Below, one piece after another: positions 18,529 to 28,085 of a DNA stretch of 64,000 nt. Within the stretch, counting starts at the first letter, position 1. The number at the start of each line of letters is the position of its first letter. Source of the DNA: Methanothermobacter wolfeii (lineage in GTDB: Archaea > Methanobacteriota > Methanobacteria > Methanobacteriales > Methanothermobacteraceae); NCBI RefSeq assembly GCF_025397995.1, contig NZ_CP104550.1, forward strand, positions 586,001-650,000, in the 5' to 3' direction. Both the position numbers and the translations under genes were made by a program. The notes under the pieces were generated by a model. That model saw nothing but the letters and a program-made list of their open reading frames with translations. It was not told where the DNA came from and did no database searches.

Positions 18529-19191
18529 ATGCCTGCAAAGCAGAGATTTGTACTCGATACAACGGCCTTCACAGACAACCAGTTAAGGGAGATGCTTGGA
18601 GAAGGAGACCTTAACAGGTCAGTTGATGCAATGCTTGATCTCATTGCAAGAAGCAGGATAAAGCTCAACATCAGCTGCCACATGCCCCCTGTAACATACA
18701 AGGAGTTCACGGATTACATGACACGCTACGAATGCCCCCCGGAAACCCTGATTAAGGCAGAGACATGGATAGTTAAGAAGACCCCCAACCGCTATGACAC
18801 CCAGATACCCTCCCAGATATTCTATGAATACGTCCATGACATAAGGGAGAGGATGAACAAGGGACTCAGGATCTCGGAGACCATGCTGTGGGAGGCAGGG
18901 ATACAGTCAATCATAATGGCATCAAGGGATGTGAAGAAGACCGAGATCGAAAGCAGGGTCCTGGCTAAGGCCATAAAGGACCTCCGTAAAAAGTACCGTT
19001 CAGCCCTCAGGAAGGGCACCCTCGACAGTGCACCTGACCTTGACGTCCTACTCCTTGCCAAGGAACTCGGTGCAGGTGTCGTGGCTGCAGATGATGGCAT
19101 CAGGGTATGGGCCGAACGCCTTGGTTTAAGGTTCCTTAACGCCTCATCATTCCCGAAGATGCTCAAGGAATACCTTAAATATTATGAATGA
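18529..19191 (+). CDS. RNA-free ribonuclease P (HARP, PIN-like)
   Basis: Homolog of the Aquifex protein-only RNase P that cuts tRNA 5' leaders; formerly named RNA ligase partner or UPF0278. The 220-residue protein begins with [12 protein letters not shown] (first PIN aspartate) and ends with the PIN active-site half [30 protein letters not shown] helical middle ([13 protein letters not shown]) is typical of HARPs. Archaea with HARP usually also have RNA-based RNase P, so its role here is probably secondary; that part is family knowledge. It is followed by hisS. Confidence 0.88.
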   Translation: MPAKQRFVLDTTAFTDNQLREMLGEGDLNRSVDAMLDLIARSRIKLNISCHMPPVTYKEFTDYMTRYECPPETLIKAETWIVKKTPNRYDTQIPSQIFYEYVHDIRERMNKGLRISETMLWEAGIQSIIMASRDVKKTEIESRVLAKAIKDLRKKYRSALRKGTLDSAPDLDVLLLAKELGAGVVAADDGIRVWAERLGLRFLNASSFPKMLKEYLKYYE

Positions 19192-19241
19192 TGAAATCTC
19201 ACTACATCTCTTTTATCATTTTTACTGGAGGAATCACCGTC

Positions 19242-20519
19242 ATGGATATATCAAGACCTAGAGGAACAAGGGATTTCCTTTTTGCCGAGATGGAAAACAG
19301 GAAAAGGGTTGAAAACAGGCTCAGAAGGACCTTCGAAACCTATGGCTATCATGAGATCAAGACACCGATATTCGAGGAACTCAGACTCTTCACACTAAAG
19401 TCGGGGGAGGAGGTGGTCAACCAGATATACCACTTCACAGATAAGGGTGGAAGGGACCTGGCACTGAGGCCCGAACTCACAGCCCCGGTTGCAAGGCTCT
19501 ACATGAATGAACTCCAGAGAACACCCAGACCCATAAAGATGTACTACTTCGGCAGCTGCTTCAGGTATGAGAGGCCACAGAAGGGCAGGTTCAGGCAGTT
19601 CTGGCAGTTCGGATGCGAACTCATCGGTGGAAGATCACCCCTTGCAGAGGCAGAGGTAATAACCCTGGCATCCCATGCCCTCAGGGACCTTGGACTCGAG
19701 GGCTTCGAGGTCCACATAGGCCACCTTGGAATCCTGAGGGGGGTTCTTGGACATGAGAACATCCAGCCCGACCTTCAGGACAGGATAATGGGTATCATAG
19801 ATAAGGGCGATGTGGATGAACTCAGGTCATGTCTTGAAGGCACTGAAATCTCAGATGAAGCAAGGGACCTTCTGATGAACCTCATAGGGACCAGGGGCGG
19901 TCCTGAAGTACTTGAAGATGTGAAGGGCCACCTTACTGGTTACGATGAGTCACTGGCAGCCGTGAGGGAGTTCCAGGAGCTCCTTGACGTCCTTGAGGAC
20001 TTTGGAATGGACGGCTACAAGGTTAACCTGGGCATTGCAAGGGGACTTGACTACTATACTGGGACGGTCTTCGAGATCTACGTCCCTGAACTGGGCGCCC
20101 AGCGGCAGATATGCGGCGGGGGAACATACAATCTGGTTGAAACCTTTGGGGGCGAGTCTGTTGAATCAACAGGCTTCGCATTCGGATTTGACCGCCTCAT
20201 GAACGCCCTTGAAATGGATGAATCCGAGATGAGGATGGTTGACGTCTTTGTGATACCCATACATGAATCTGTGAGGTCCGAGGCCGTGAAGATAGCACAG
20301 GAACTCAGGCTTGCAGGAGTATCGGCGGACCTTGAGGCAGGGGGCAGGAAACTCAGGAAGGCCCTCTCCTATGCAGATCACCTTGGAGCAGCCTTCACGG
20401 TCCTTGCAGGTGAGAGGGACCTCCAGGAGGGTGTGGTGACCGTGCGGAACATGGAGGACGCCACCCAGGAGACCGTTAAGAGGAATGAAATCGTGGATTA
20501 TATTAAAGGGAGATGTTAG
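19242..20519 (+). CDS. hisS: Histidyl-tRNA synthetase
   Basis: Class II synthetase charging tRNA-His. The 425-residue protein has motif 1 near PRGTRDFL, motif 2 ([20 protein letters not shown]), the histidine-specific [10 protein letters not shown] and motif 3 ([13 protein letters not shown]), then a C-terminal anticodon domain. An in-frame start at 19188 would overlap the preceding gene; the ATG at 19242 follows a GGAGG and begins [13 protein letters not shown], which is the usual N-terminus. Its end overlaps hisI. Confidence 0.96.
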   Translation: MDISRPRGTRDFLFAEMENRKRVENRLRRTFETYGYHEIKTPIFEELRLFTLKSGEEVVNQIYHFTDKGGRDLALRPELTAPVARLYMNELQRTPRPIKMYYFGSCFRYERPQKGRFRQFWQFGCELIGGRSPLAEAEVITLASHALRDLGLEGFEVHIGHLGILRGVLGHENIQPDLQDRIMGIIDKGDVDELRSCLEGTEISDEARDLLMNLIGTRGGPEVLEDVKGHLTGYDESLAAVREFQELLDVLEDFGMDGYKVNLGIARGLDYYTGTVFEIYVPELGAQRQICGGGTYNLVETFGGESVESTGFAFGFDRLMNALEMDESEMRMVDVFVIPIHESVRSEAVKIAQELRLAGVSADLEAGGRKLRKALSYADHLGAAFTVLAGERDLQEGVVTVRNMEDATQETVKRNEIVDYIKGRC

Positions 20520-20910
20520 CATTTTACTGAATTTCAGACATAATATTAATGGCGAAGACCTTGTAATCGCAGTTGCACAGGACCATGAGACAGGCGAGGT
20601 CCTCATGGTGGCATACATGAACAGGGAAGCCCTCAAAAGGACCCTTGAAACAGGAATGGCACACTACTGGAGCACCTCCAGGGGCAGGATATGGCTTAAG
20701 GGTGAAAGCTCAGGCCACGTGCAGCATGTAAAGGAGGTGCTGGTTGACTGTGACATGGACGCAGTCGTCCTCCTCGTCGAACAGGAGGGAGGGGCCTGCC
20801 ATACAGGCTACAAGTCCTGCTTCTACAGGAGCATAGAGGGCGATGAACTCAGAGTCAGGGAGGACGCCGTGAAGGTCTTTGACCCTGAAGAAATATATGG
20901 GGATGGTTAA
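20485..20910 (+). CDS. hisI: Phosphoribosyl-AMP cyclohydrolase
   Basis: Third step of histidine synthesis, opening the adenine ring of PR-AMP; a zinc enzyme. The 141-residue protein carries [38 protein letters not shown] and the metal-binding [11 protein letters not shown]. It stands alone, as in most archaea, without the HisE domain. It overlaps hisS by 35 bases, so the start is uncertain; ATG 20485 is the only usual start before the conserved region. Confidence 0.93.
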   Translation: MKSWIILKGDVSILLNFRHNINGEDLVIAVAQDHETGEVLMVAYMNREALKRTLETGMAHYWSTSRGRIWLKGESSGHVQHVKEVLVDCDMDAVVLLVEQEGGACHTGYKSCFYRSIEGDELRVREDAVKVFDPEEIYGDG

Positions 20911-22743
20911 ATGAAGATTGTTCCAGATACAAGTGTTATTGTCGATGGGAGGATCACCGGGATAGTCCAGGAGGACGAGTTCAGGGGCAGCGAGGTGATC
21001 GTGCCCGAGGCAGTTGTATCTGAACTTGAATACCAGGCCAACCGTGGCAGGGAGACGGGATTCAACGGTCTTGAGGAGCTCAAGAACCTTCAGGAGCTCC
21101 ACCGGGAGAACATAATATCCCTGATATTCGTTGGGAGACGCCCCACACTGGATGAGATATCCCTGGCAAGGGGCGGTGAGATAGACTCGATGATAAGGGA
21201 GACCGCCAGGGAATACGACGCCCTCCTAATAACCAGTGACAGGGTGCAGGCAGAGGTCGGGAAGGCCCAGGGTCTTGACGTCTTCTACATAAAACCCGAG
21301 GTGCTCGGCTATGAGGAGCTCGAGATAAGCAAGTACTTTGATGAGTACACGATGTCGGTGCACCTCAAGGAGAACGTTGCACCCATGGCCAAGAAGGGCC
21401 GGCCAGGGAATATCAAACTGGTTAAAATTGATGACCGGCCACTGAAGCACTCAGACATAAACAGGATGGCCCGTGAAATCGTTGAGAGGGCTAAAAGTGA
21501 TTTCAAAAGCTTCATTGAGATAGAAATGGAAGGAGCCACGGTGGTCCAGTTCAGGGAGTACAGGATATCCATTGCAAGGCCACCCTTCTCAGAAGCCTTC
21601 GAGATAACCGCCGTCAGGCCCGTTGCAAGGGTATCCCTTGAGGACTACAAGTTATCTGACAGGCTCATTGAAAGGCTCAGGGACACCGCCAAGGGTGTTC
21701 TCATCGCAGGATCCCCGGGGGCAGGTAAGAGTACCTTTGCCCAGGCTGTTGCAGAGTTCTACAGCAGGGAGATGAAGGCCATAGTCAAGACAATGGAGTC
21801 ACCAAGGGACCTCCAGGTGGGTGACGAGATAACCCAGTACGCACCCATCGAGAGGGACATGCAGAAGACAGCCGACATCCTCCTCCTTGTAAGGCCAGAC
21901 TACACAATCTACGATGAACTCAGGAAGACACGGGACTTCAGAATATTTGCTGATATGAGGCTTGCAGGGGTGGGAATGGTTGGCGTTGTCCACGCCACTA
22001 GGCCAATAGACGCCATACAGAGGATCCTTGGAAGGGTGGAGCTTGGAGTTATACCCTCCGTTGTCGATACAACAGTATTCATTGAGGATGGAGAGGTTAA
22101 GGCCGTCTATGATGTTTCACTCACGGTTAAGGTTCCCACCGGGATGCAGGAAGCAGACCTTGCCCGTCCGGTCATAGAGATCAGGGACCTTGAGTCCGGT
22201 GAACTCATGCATGAGATCTACACCTACGGTGAGCAGACCATAGTCATGGATGTCGCAGCAGCATCGACCCGGGCCAGAAAACCATCAGCCCACAAGATAG
22301 CCGAGAGGGAGATTGAAAGGGAATTCAAAAAGAGGATCCCCGGTGCAGGGGTCAGGGTTGAACTTGAATCAGATGAACGTGCAAGGGTCTGGATAGAGGA
22401 GAAGTACATACCCCAGATCATAGGAAAGAAGGGCAGGACCATTGAGGAGATCGAGAAGAACATAGGTATAAGCATCGGCATAGAACCCCTCGAATCAAGG
22501 GAGATCGATGAAACGGTTGAGGTCCCTGTTGAACTCGCAGGAAACTACGTTGTCCTCAACTTTGGCAAGGACGCTGTCGGCGTGTCCTTTGACATACTGG
22601 TAGATGATGAGTATCTCTTCACGGCCACTGTCGGTAAGAAGGGCACCATAAAGATCCGGAGGGATATTGAACTTGCAGATATCATCATGGAGGCCATGAA
22701 GAAGGATATACCCATAAGGGCGAGGGTGAGACCCGAGGCCTGA
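20911..22743 (+). CDS. PIN-ATPase-KH protein
   Basis: Archaeal protein of 610 residues with three parts: an N-terminal PIN nuclease domain (VPDTSVIVDGR, and ALLITSDRVQAEVGK around residue 110), a PilT/VirB11-like ATPase (Walker A GSPGAGKST near residue 268) and a C-terminal KH RNA-binding domain (KYIPQIIGKKGRTIEEIEKNIG, near residue 495). Role unknown but probably RNA-linked. It begins directly after the hisI stop. Confidence 0.88.
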   Translation: MKIVPDTSVIVDGRITGIVQEDEFRGSEVIVPEAVVSELEYQANRGRETGFNGLEELKNLQELHRENIISLIFVGRRPTLDEISLARGGEIDSMIRETAREYDALLITSDRVQAEVGKAQGLDVFYIKPEVLGYEELEISKYFDEYTMSVHLKENVAPMAKKGRPGNIKLVKIDDRPLKHSDINRMAREIVERAKSDFKSFIEIEMEGATVVQFREYRISIARPPFSEAFEITAVRPVARVSLEDYKLSDRLIERLRDTAKGVLIAGSPGAGKSTFAQAVAEFYSREMKAIVKTMESPRDLQVGDEITQYAPIERDMQKTADILLLVRPDYTIYDELRKTRDFRIFADMRLAGVGMVGVVHATRPIDAIQRILGRVELGVIPSVVDTTVFIEDGEVKAVYDVSLTVKVPTGMQEADLARPVIEIRDLESGELMHEIYTYGEQTIVMDVAAASTRARKPSAHKIAEREIEREFKKRIPGAGVRVELESDERARVWIEEKYIPQIIGKKGRTIEEIEKNIGISIGIEPLESREIDETVEVPVELAGNYVVLNFGKDAVGVSFDILVDDEYLFTATVGKKGTIKIRRDIELADIIMEAMKKDIPIRARVRPEA

Positions 22744-22752
22744 GGTGATCTC

Positions 22753-23496
22753 ATGAAGATCGGTGTCTCAACCCTGGCACTCGCAGAGCACAGCATAAGC
22801 GAGATCCTTGAATACCTTGAGGACATTGGCGCCGATTACTGTGAAATCATAAACGAGTACCCCATGGCCGATGTTGAGGTCACGGATTCATACAGCATCG
22901 GATTCACGGTACATGCACCCATATCCGACATCAACATAGCATCACTCAATGACAGGGTAAGGGATGCATCTGTCAGGGAGGTGATGAGGTCAGTGGACCT
23001 TGCAGCCGATATCGGGGCAGATGTCCTTGTGGTCCACCCTGGACTGGTCCCCTTCCTAGGAAGACGCTACAGCGGGAGGATAATGGAGAGGAACATGGAG
23101 TCCCTCAGGGAGATAGTTGATTACGGGGAGGAGAGGGGTGTTGGTGTTTTCCCCGAGAACATGCCCCGCCTTGAAGGCCCCCTTATGAGGGACCTTGATG
23201 AGCTATGGGGTGCCGTGGAGGAACTTGACACCATGGTCACCCTTGACGTGGCCCATGCAGCCACCATGGGTTACGGTGTGGATGAGATGGTCACAGGGAG
23301 GGTGGGCCACGTACACCTCTCTGACAATGACCGTGAAACCGACAGCCACGACGCCCTGGGTGAGGGCAGCATAGACTTCAGGGGCCTTCTTGATAAACTG
23401 GAGGACCATGGCTACAGGGGTGTGCTGACGGTTGAGGTTAAGAACACCCGTGAGATTGAGAGTAGCATTGAATTTTTAAGGAGAATAATCCACTGA
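22753..23496 (+). CDS. Sugar phosphate isomerase/epimerase-like TIM-barrel protein
   Basis: A 247-residue protein of the AP-endonuclease-2/xylose-isomerase fold. Metal ligands are suggested in VVHPGLVPF, FPENMPR, LDVAHAATMG, VGHVHLSDN and LTVEVKN. The true substrate is unknown; the sequence supports only a metal-dependent sugar isomerase or endonuclease-like fold. Starts after GAGGTGATCTC. It is nine bases after the PIN-ATPase gene and about 20 before npdG, so an operon is likely. Confidence 0.85.
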   Translation: MKIGVSTLALAEHSISEILEYLEDIGADYCEIINEYPMADVEVTDSYSIGFTVHAPISDINIASLNDRVRDASVREVMRSVDLAADIGADVLVVHPGLVPFLGRRYSGRIMERNMESLREIVDYGEERGVGVFPENMPRLEGPLMRDLDELWGAVEELDTMVTLDVAHAATMGYGVDEMVTGRVGHVHLSDNDRETDSHDALGEGSIDFRGLLDKLEDHGYRGVLTVEVKNTREIESSIEFLRRIIH

Positions 23497-23517
23497 TTGA
23501 GTTTTAAGGTGATGAAT

Positions 23518-24192
23518 ATGAAGATTGCAGTTATTGGAGGAACAGGAGATCAGGGACTTGGAATCGCCCTGAGACTTGCAGTTGCCGGTGAACATGTAAT
23601 TATAGGTTCAAGGGACCCTGAAAAGGCGGATAAAGCCGTCAGTCAGGTCCTTGAACTCGCAGAAAGGGATGATCTCATGGTGGAGGGAGCCGCAAACCCT
23701 GAAGCCGCGGAAGCAGCAGACGTTGCCATACTGACGGTGCCCCTCCAGGCACAGATGGCGACCCTGGGTTCCATAAAGGATCAGCTCAGGGACATGGTCC
23801 TCATAGATGCCACCGTCCCCATTGAGAGCTGCCTTGGAGGCTCAGCTGTCAAGTACGTTGACTTGTGGGAGGGTTCAGCAGCCGAGAGGGCGGCGGGCTT
23901 CCTTGAGGACCAGGGCACAAGGGTTGCCGCTGCATTCAACAACATAAGCGCATCCGCCCTCCTTGATATTGAGAGTCCTGTTGACTGTGACTGTCTGGTG
24001 GCATCGGACCATCAGGACGCCCTTGAGACTGCAATGGAACTGGCAGAGAAGATAAAGGGTGTCAGGGCAGTTGACTGCGGGCCACTTGAAAATGCAAGGA
24101 TCATAGAGAAGATAACACCCCTCCTCATAAACCTGAACATCAAAAACAGAGTGAGGAATGCGGGTATAAGGATAACCAACCTCCCTGAATAG
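23518..24192 (+). CDS. npdG: F420H2:NADP+ oxidoreductase
   Basis: Transfers hydride between coenzyme F420H2 and NADP+, supplying NADPH for biosynthesis. The 224-residue length equals the characterised Methanothermobacter enzyme (Fno). The N-terminus is the dinucleotide fold IAVIGGTGDQGLGIALRLA, and GSRDPEKA gives the NADP 2'-phosphate pocket. AFNNISASALLD is the F420-side signature. Of three in-frame starts (TTG 23497, ATG 23512, ATG 23518), only 23518 has AAGGTGAT at good spacing. Confidence 0.95.
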   Translation: MKIAVIGGTGDQGLGIALRLAVAGEHVIIGSRDPEKADKAVSQVLELAERDDLMVEGAANPEAAEAADVAILTVPLQAQMATLGSIKDQLRDMVLIDATVPIESCLGGSAVKYVDLWEGSAAERAAGFLEDQGTRVAAAFNNISASALLDIESPVDCDCLVASDHQDALETAMELAEKIKGVRAVDCGPLENARIIEKITPLLINLNIKNRVRNAGIRITNLPE

Positions 24193-24222
24193 TTTGTTAT
24201 AAAATGTTTTAAGTTGATTGAA

Positions 24223-24807
24223 ATGGAGATACTTAAAAACACCGTTGCAAAGATCACAGAACACGCCAACAGGGCCATAGGCCAGGTTGATGAATCAGAG
24301 CTTGAAAGGATGATATCCTCTATAATGGCTTCAAGGGCGGTCTTCATTGTGGGAACTGGAAGATCGGAACTTGTGGGTAAGGCCTTTGCAATGAGGCTCA
24401 TGCACCTTGGATTCACGGTTTATGCCGTTGGTGATGTCACCACTCCCGCAATAAGTGCCGAGGACTGCCTTGTGGCCATTTCAGGGTCAGGAGAGACCAA
24501 GACCGTCACCCTTGCAGCCGAGACATCAGCCTCAGTGGGTGCAACGGTCATCGCAATAACAGCAACCCCAGGGTCAACCCTCACCGAAAGTTCAGATGTG
24601 GTTATAACCATACCAAGCAAGACAAAGGAGCCATGGAAGTACTACACCTCAAGTGTCCTCAGGGGGGACTATGATGACCTCACGCCCATGGGGACGCTCT
24701 TCGAGGACACCACCCACCTTTTCCTTGATGGCCTCATAGCTGAGTTCATGTCAATACTTGGAAAGAAGGAGAAGGATCTTAGGAAGAGGCATGCTATAAT
24801 TGAGTAG
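24223..24807 (+). CDS. hxlB: 6-Phospho-3-hexuloisomerase
   Basis: SIS-domain isomerase interconverting hexulose-6-phosphate and fructose-6-phosphate. In methanogens the reversed RuMP route makes pentose phosphates. The 194-residue protein has the SIS core VGTGRSELVGKAFAMRL and AISGSGETKTV, with PMGTLFEDTTHLF near the end. A TTG at 24214 is an alternative start. The 3' end lies in a 53-bp duplication that repeats the last codons just downstream. Confidence 0.93.
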   Translation: MEILKNTVAKITEHANRAIGQVDESELERMISSIMASRAVFIVGTGRSELVGKAFAMRLMHLGFTVYAVGDVTTPAISAEDCLVAISGSGETKTVTLAAETSASVGATVIAITATPGSTLTESSDVVITIPSKTKEPWKYYTSSVLRGDYDDLTPMGTLFEDTTHLFLDGLIAEFMSILGKKEKDLRKRHAIIE

Positions 24808-24876
24808 CTGTGATGGTGTTTGAGGAGAAGGATCTTAGGAAGAGGCATGCTATAATTGAGTAGCTGTGATGGTGTT
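24768..24876 (+). repeat. Direct duplication of the hxlB 3' end
   Basis: Bases 24768-24820 reappear exactly at 24824-24876 (53 bp, period 56). The copy contains the last hxlB codons, its stop and part of the spacer. A third, worn copy is suggested at about 24897 (CATGCTATAACTGGG versus CATGCTATAATTGAG). Confidence 0.85.
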
Positions 24877-24981
24877 AGGGGGAGAGGATGGAGGGGACAT
24901 GCTATAACTGGGCAGGGATACATGTCCTCATCACATATAAATCAGCTCATGCAGGTAAGTCCAGAAATGGAGGAGTGATGA

Positions 24982-25488
24982 ATGCAGGGACAGCTTGGAG
25001 ATGAAGTGGTAACAGTAAAACTGAACTCGATGGCAAGGAGGCTTCATGAGAAGAGCCATTATGGTAAGATCTATGAGGAAAGACTTCAGATTTCCCTTAT
25101 CGAGGCAGCCTACCTCATGGAGAAGGGTAAACTCAAACTGAAGAAGGATGACGACGATGTTACACTGGAGGAATTCATATCCCTCCTTGCTGAGAGGGGA
25201 CTCTACAGCAAGTACCTTGTCTACAGGGACCTCAGGAACAGGGGCTACATCGTGAAGACAGGATTCAAGTACGGTGTAGAGTTCAGGCTCTATGAGAGGG
25301 GAGGAGCCCCCGGAAGGACCCATTCAGCCTACCTTGTCAGGGTGATATCCGAGAATGCAACCATACACGCCCTTGACTTTTCAAGCTATGTGAGGGTGGC
25401 CCACGGGGTTAACAAGAGACTGCTCCTGGCCTTCCTTGATGATGAGGAGGACATTACCTATTACCTTGTTGACTGGATAAGGCCATGA
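24982..25488 (+). CDS. endA: tRNA-intron (splicing) endonuclease
   Basis: Cuts introns from pre-tRNAs at the bulge-helix-bulge fold. The 168-residue size is that of the homotetrameric archaeal type. The catalytic triad is visible: Tyr in KYGVEFRLYERG, His in GRTHSAYLV and Lys in GVNKRLLLAF. The loop RVAHGVNKR is characteristic. ATG start behind GGAGGAGTGATGA. Just after the gene, GGATAAGGCCATGAT-like words recur. Confidence 0.95.
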   Translation: MQGQLGDEVVTVKLNSMARRLHEKSHYGKIYEERLQISLIEAAYLMEKGKLKLKKDDDDVTLEEFISLLAERGLYSKYLVYRDLRNRGYIVKTGFKYGVEFRLYERGGAPGRTHSAYLVRVISENATIHALDFSSYVRVAHGVNKRLLLAFLDDEEDITYYLVDWIRP

Positions 25489-25589
25489 TCTGATAAGATC
25501 ACCCTTTGACGGGATAAGCCAGTGATTGCCTGAACTGTTAGATGGGTAAGGCCATGATTCTGGAACAGAAGATTCTGTAGGTGATTGTA

Positions 25590-26684
25590 GTGATAGATCC
25601 ATGGGGATCAGCAAGCCTTGAATATCAGGAACTTATCGAGAAATTTGGTGTGAAGCCCTTCAGTGAGATACTGGATGATGTACCTGACCCCAGCTGGCTC
25701 ATGAGGAGGGGGATAGTCTTCGGGCACAGGGACTACGAAAGGATCCTTGAAGCCGTCAGGAAGGGGGAGGACTTTGCAGTTGTGACTGGGATGATGCCAA
25801 GCGGAAAAATGCATATCGGCCATAAGATGATAGTTGACCAGCTCCGATGGTATGACAGCATCGGAGCCGAAATATTCATACCGATAGCCGATATGGAGGC
25901 ATACTCTGCCAGGGGCATTGACTTTGAAACATCCAGGAGGATCGCTGTTGAGGAGTACATTGCGAACTACATTGCACTTGGACTGGACCTTTCAAAGAAG
26001 AACATTCACGTCTACCTCCAGTCAGAGAACCTCATGGTTGAGGACCTTGCATACATTCTTGCAGGAAAGGTTAACTTCAATGAACTCAGGGCCATCTATG
26101 GCTTTACAGGTTCAACAAGCATGGCCCATATGTACGCCCCCATAATCCAGGTCTCTGACATACTCCACCCCCAGCTAGAGGAAATGGGTGGTCCAAGACC
26201 CACCCTCGTGCCTGTTGGACCGGACCAGGACCCCCATATAAGGCTCACCAGGGATATGGCGGCGAGGTTCAGGGAGAAATTCGGATTCATACAGCCATCA
26301 TCAACCTACCACAGGTTCATGAGGGGCCTTACAGGGGGGAAGATGTCAAGCAGCAAGCCAAAATCCGCAATATTCCTGAGCGACACCCCTGAGGAGGCTG
26401 AAGCCAAGATAAGGAACGCTAAGACAGGTGGAAGGGAGACCCTGAAGGAGCAGAGGGAACTTGGAGGAGTCCCCGAGGATTGCATCATCTATGAGACACT
26501 CCTCTACCATATGTCAGGGCGGGATGATGACCTTGAGGAGATATATGATTCCTGCAGAAACGGTACACTTATGTGTGGTGAATGTAAAAATAATACTGCA
26601 GAGTTTGTAAGAAAGTTCTTTGAGGAACTTTCAGAAAAACGAGAAAAGGCCCTACGTGTTGCTGAGGGGGTTCTTGAGGGATAA
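25590..26684 (+). CDS. trpS: Tryptophanyl-tRNA synthetase
   Basis: Class I synthetase charging tRNA-Trp. The 364-residue protein is of archaeal/eukaryotic type. The HIGH motif is SGKMHIGHK (near residue 75) and the KMSKS motif is GGKMSSSKP (near residue 253). [14 protein letters not shown] is typical of TrpRS. I chose GTG 25590, four bases after GGTGAT; GTG 25581 lies inside that site. The stop is one base before the next start. Confidence 0.95.
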   Translation: MIDPWGSASLEYQELIEKFGVKPFSEILDDVPDPSWLMRRGIVFGHRDYERILEAVRKGEDFAVVTGMMPSGKMHIGHKMIVDQLRWYDSIGAEIFIPIADMEAYSARGIDFETSRRIAVEEYIANYIALGLDLSKKNIHVYLQSENLMVEDLAYILAGKVNFNELRAIYGFTGSTSMAHMYAPIIQVSDILHPQLEEMGGPRPTLVPVGPDQDPHIRLTRDMAARFREKFGFIQPSSTYHRFMRGLTGGKMSSSKPKSAIFLSDTPEEAEAKIRNAKTGGRETLKEQRELGGVPEDCIIYETLLYHMSGRDDDLEEIYDSCRNGTLMCGECKNNTAEFVRKFFEELSEKREKALRVAEGVLEG

Positions 26685-26685
26685 A

Positions 26686-27318
26686 ATGAAAAAGGAACGG
26701 TATGAGGGGACTCTGAGTTACCTTATAAGGACCAATGAAACATTCTTGATGGTTTCAACATTCATTTTTCTTGCATCGCTTTTTGCAGGGTACCTGTTCT
26801 CAGGGGCGGTTGGCGGCCTGCTGAACCCACTGATGGATGAGTTCAGGAGGAGCATTGCTGAGGGTGAACTGAAACTCACAACAGCATCAATATTCCTCCA
26901 CAACCTCCAGGCCGCCCTGCTGATATACGGTGGGGGTATTCTCCTCGGTGTTTTCACTGCCCTCTTCCTGTTTGTGAACGGACTTTTCATCGGTTTCTTT
27001 GCATCGAAGGTTCCCCTCGGAGATTTCTTTCTCCTGACGATGCCCCATGGAGTATTTGAGATACCCGGACTCATAATTGCAGGGGCCGCCGGCTTCAGAC
27101 TGGCGAGCTTCACCTATCACTTCCTTGGAGACGTCATTACCGAGACATGGTACGGGTCCCTCACCGAGAGGATGCTTCATTTCTACTCTGAACACAGTGA
27201 TGAGCTCAAGGATTCATTGATGCTTCTGGGTATAGGGATAGTGTTCCTCATTGTGGCAGCCTTCGTTGAGGCGAACCTGACCCTGGGGATATACACCTAC
27301 ATCAAGGGGGTCGTCTGA
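26686..27318 (+). CDS. SpoIIM-like integral membrane protein
   Basis: A 210-residue protein of the stage II sporulation protein M family. About five membrane helices are visible (TFIFLASLFAGYLF; ALLIYGGGILLGVFTALFLF; GLIIAGAAGF; LMLLGIGIVFLIVAAF), and the family signature PHGVFEIPGLIIAGAAGFRLA is clear. Function in archaea is unknown. It starts immediately after the trpS stop, within the GAGGG ribosome-site reach of the trpS tail, so it is translationally coupled. Confidence 0.88.
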   Translation: MKKERYEGTLSYLIRTNETFLMVSTFIFLASLFAGYLFSGAVGGLLNPLMDEFRRSIAEGELKLTTASIFLHNLQAALLIYGGGILLGVFTALFLFVNGLFIGFFASKVPLGDFFLLTMPHGVFEIPGLIIAGAAGFRLASFTYHFLGDVITETWYGSLTERMLHFYSEHSDELKDSLMLLGIGIVFLIVAAFVEANLTLGIYTYIKGVV

Positions 27319-27582
27319 TCAAAGTTCTTGAGGGATAAAGGTTATCTCTTCTTCATTTCGATCTATCCTTGCGGGTGAATTTATGATAAAATTATCTTCC
27401 GGTTAGCATACATCACAGAATAAGTGCTTTAACATAAAAAGTAATACTGGTGACGTGACACAGTTAACAATAACTAACAACGAAGGGCTAGACAGGTATA
27501 AAGGAGAAATAATTCCATTTCACTTAATTTTTCAATCTCTGCTTTAATATCACTTTTTTGCCAGGTATAATCTAATGAACTG

Positions 27583-28045
27583 TTAAAATCTGATGGGACA
27601 AGTTTCCAGAGCATTTAAAATTATAACTTCTGCATTATTTTGGCCTTCACTCAGCGCTGCATGTTCTTCTGCCTTTTCTATTGTTATAGCTTTTTCTGGA
27701 CATAATAGAGTGCGTAGAACACATTTTCTGCATTCCTTTTCGCTTTTTCAGATTGTTCATAAACTTCGTGGGGACAGAACTCGACGCAAATATTGCAGCC
27801 TTTACACATGTTTTCATCCAGGTTATCGGTTGATTCAGTGCTATACTATAATCATCTTTGATTCTATGCTTTATTTTTCAGTGAAGATGCCCATTCACTC
27901 TTTAAAGAATTTGGCTTGGAACCTGCTTTTTCCATCATTTTGCACATTTATTTCATCTTTTCCTTATCTGGTAGTTTTTGCATCATTTTAGAGTTATCTG
28001 TATTTTTCATCTGGTCTGGCACATTTCTTTCATCTTTGAATCCAT
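27583..28045 (-). pseudogene. Broken ferredoxin-like gene
   Basis: A strong site AGAGGTGAT precedes an ATG (28045), but the frame soon stops. Read across frame changes, the 3' part shows one intact cluster motif (CKGCNICVEFCP) and, in another frame, CRKCVLRTLLCP, in which the third cysteine is Arg, then EKAITIEKAEEHAA and ALETCPIRF. The change between the two motifs is explained by one missing A in an A-run near 27755. The N-terminal half (methionine- and lysine-rich) has an additional shift and at least one stop. It ends the minus-strand island operon. Confidence 0.65.
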
Positions 28046-28085
28046 TTTATCACCTCTTAAAGTTTATAAATTAAAACAAGAATAT

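Noticed and set aside
27593-27991. 132-codon plus-strand ORF in the accessory island
   Set aside because: It is the opposite strand of the broken ferredoxin; the minus strand shows cysteine cluster motifs and a strong ribosome site, the plus strand shows neither.
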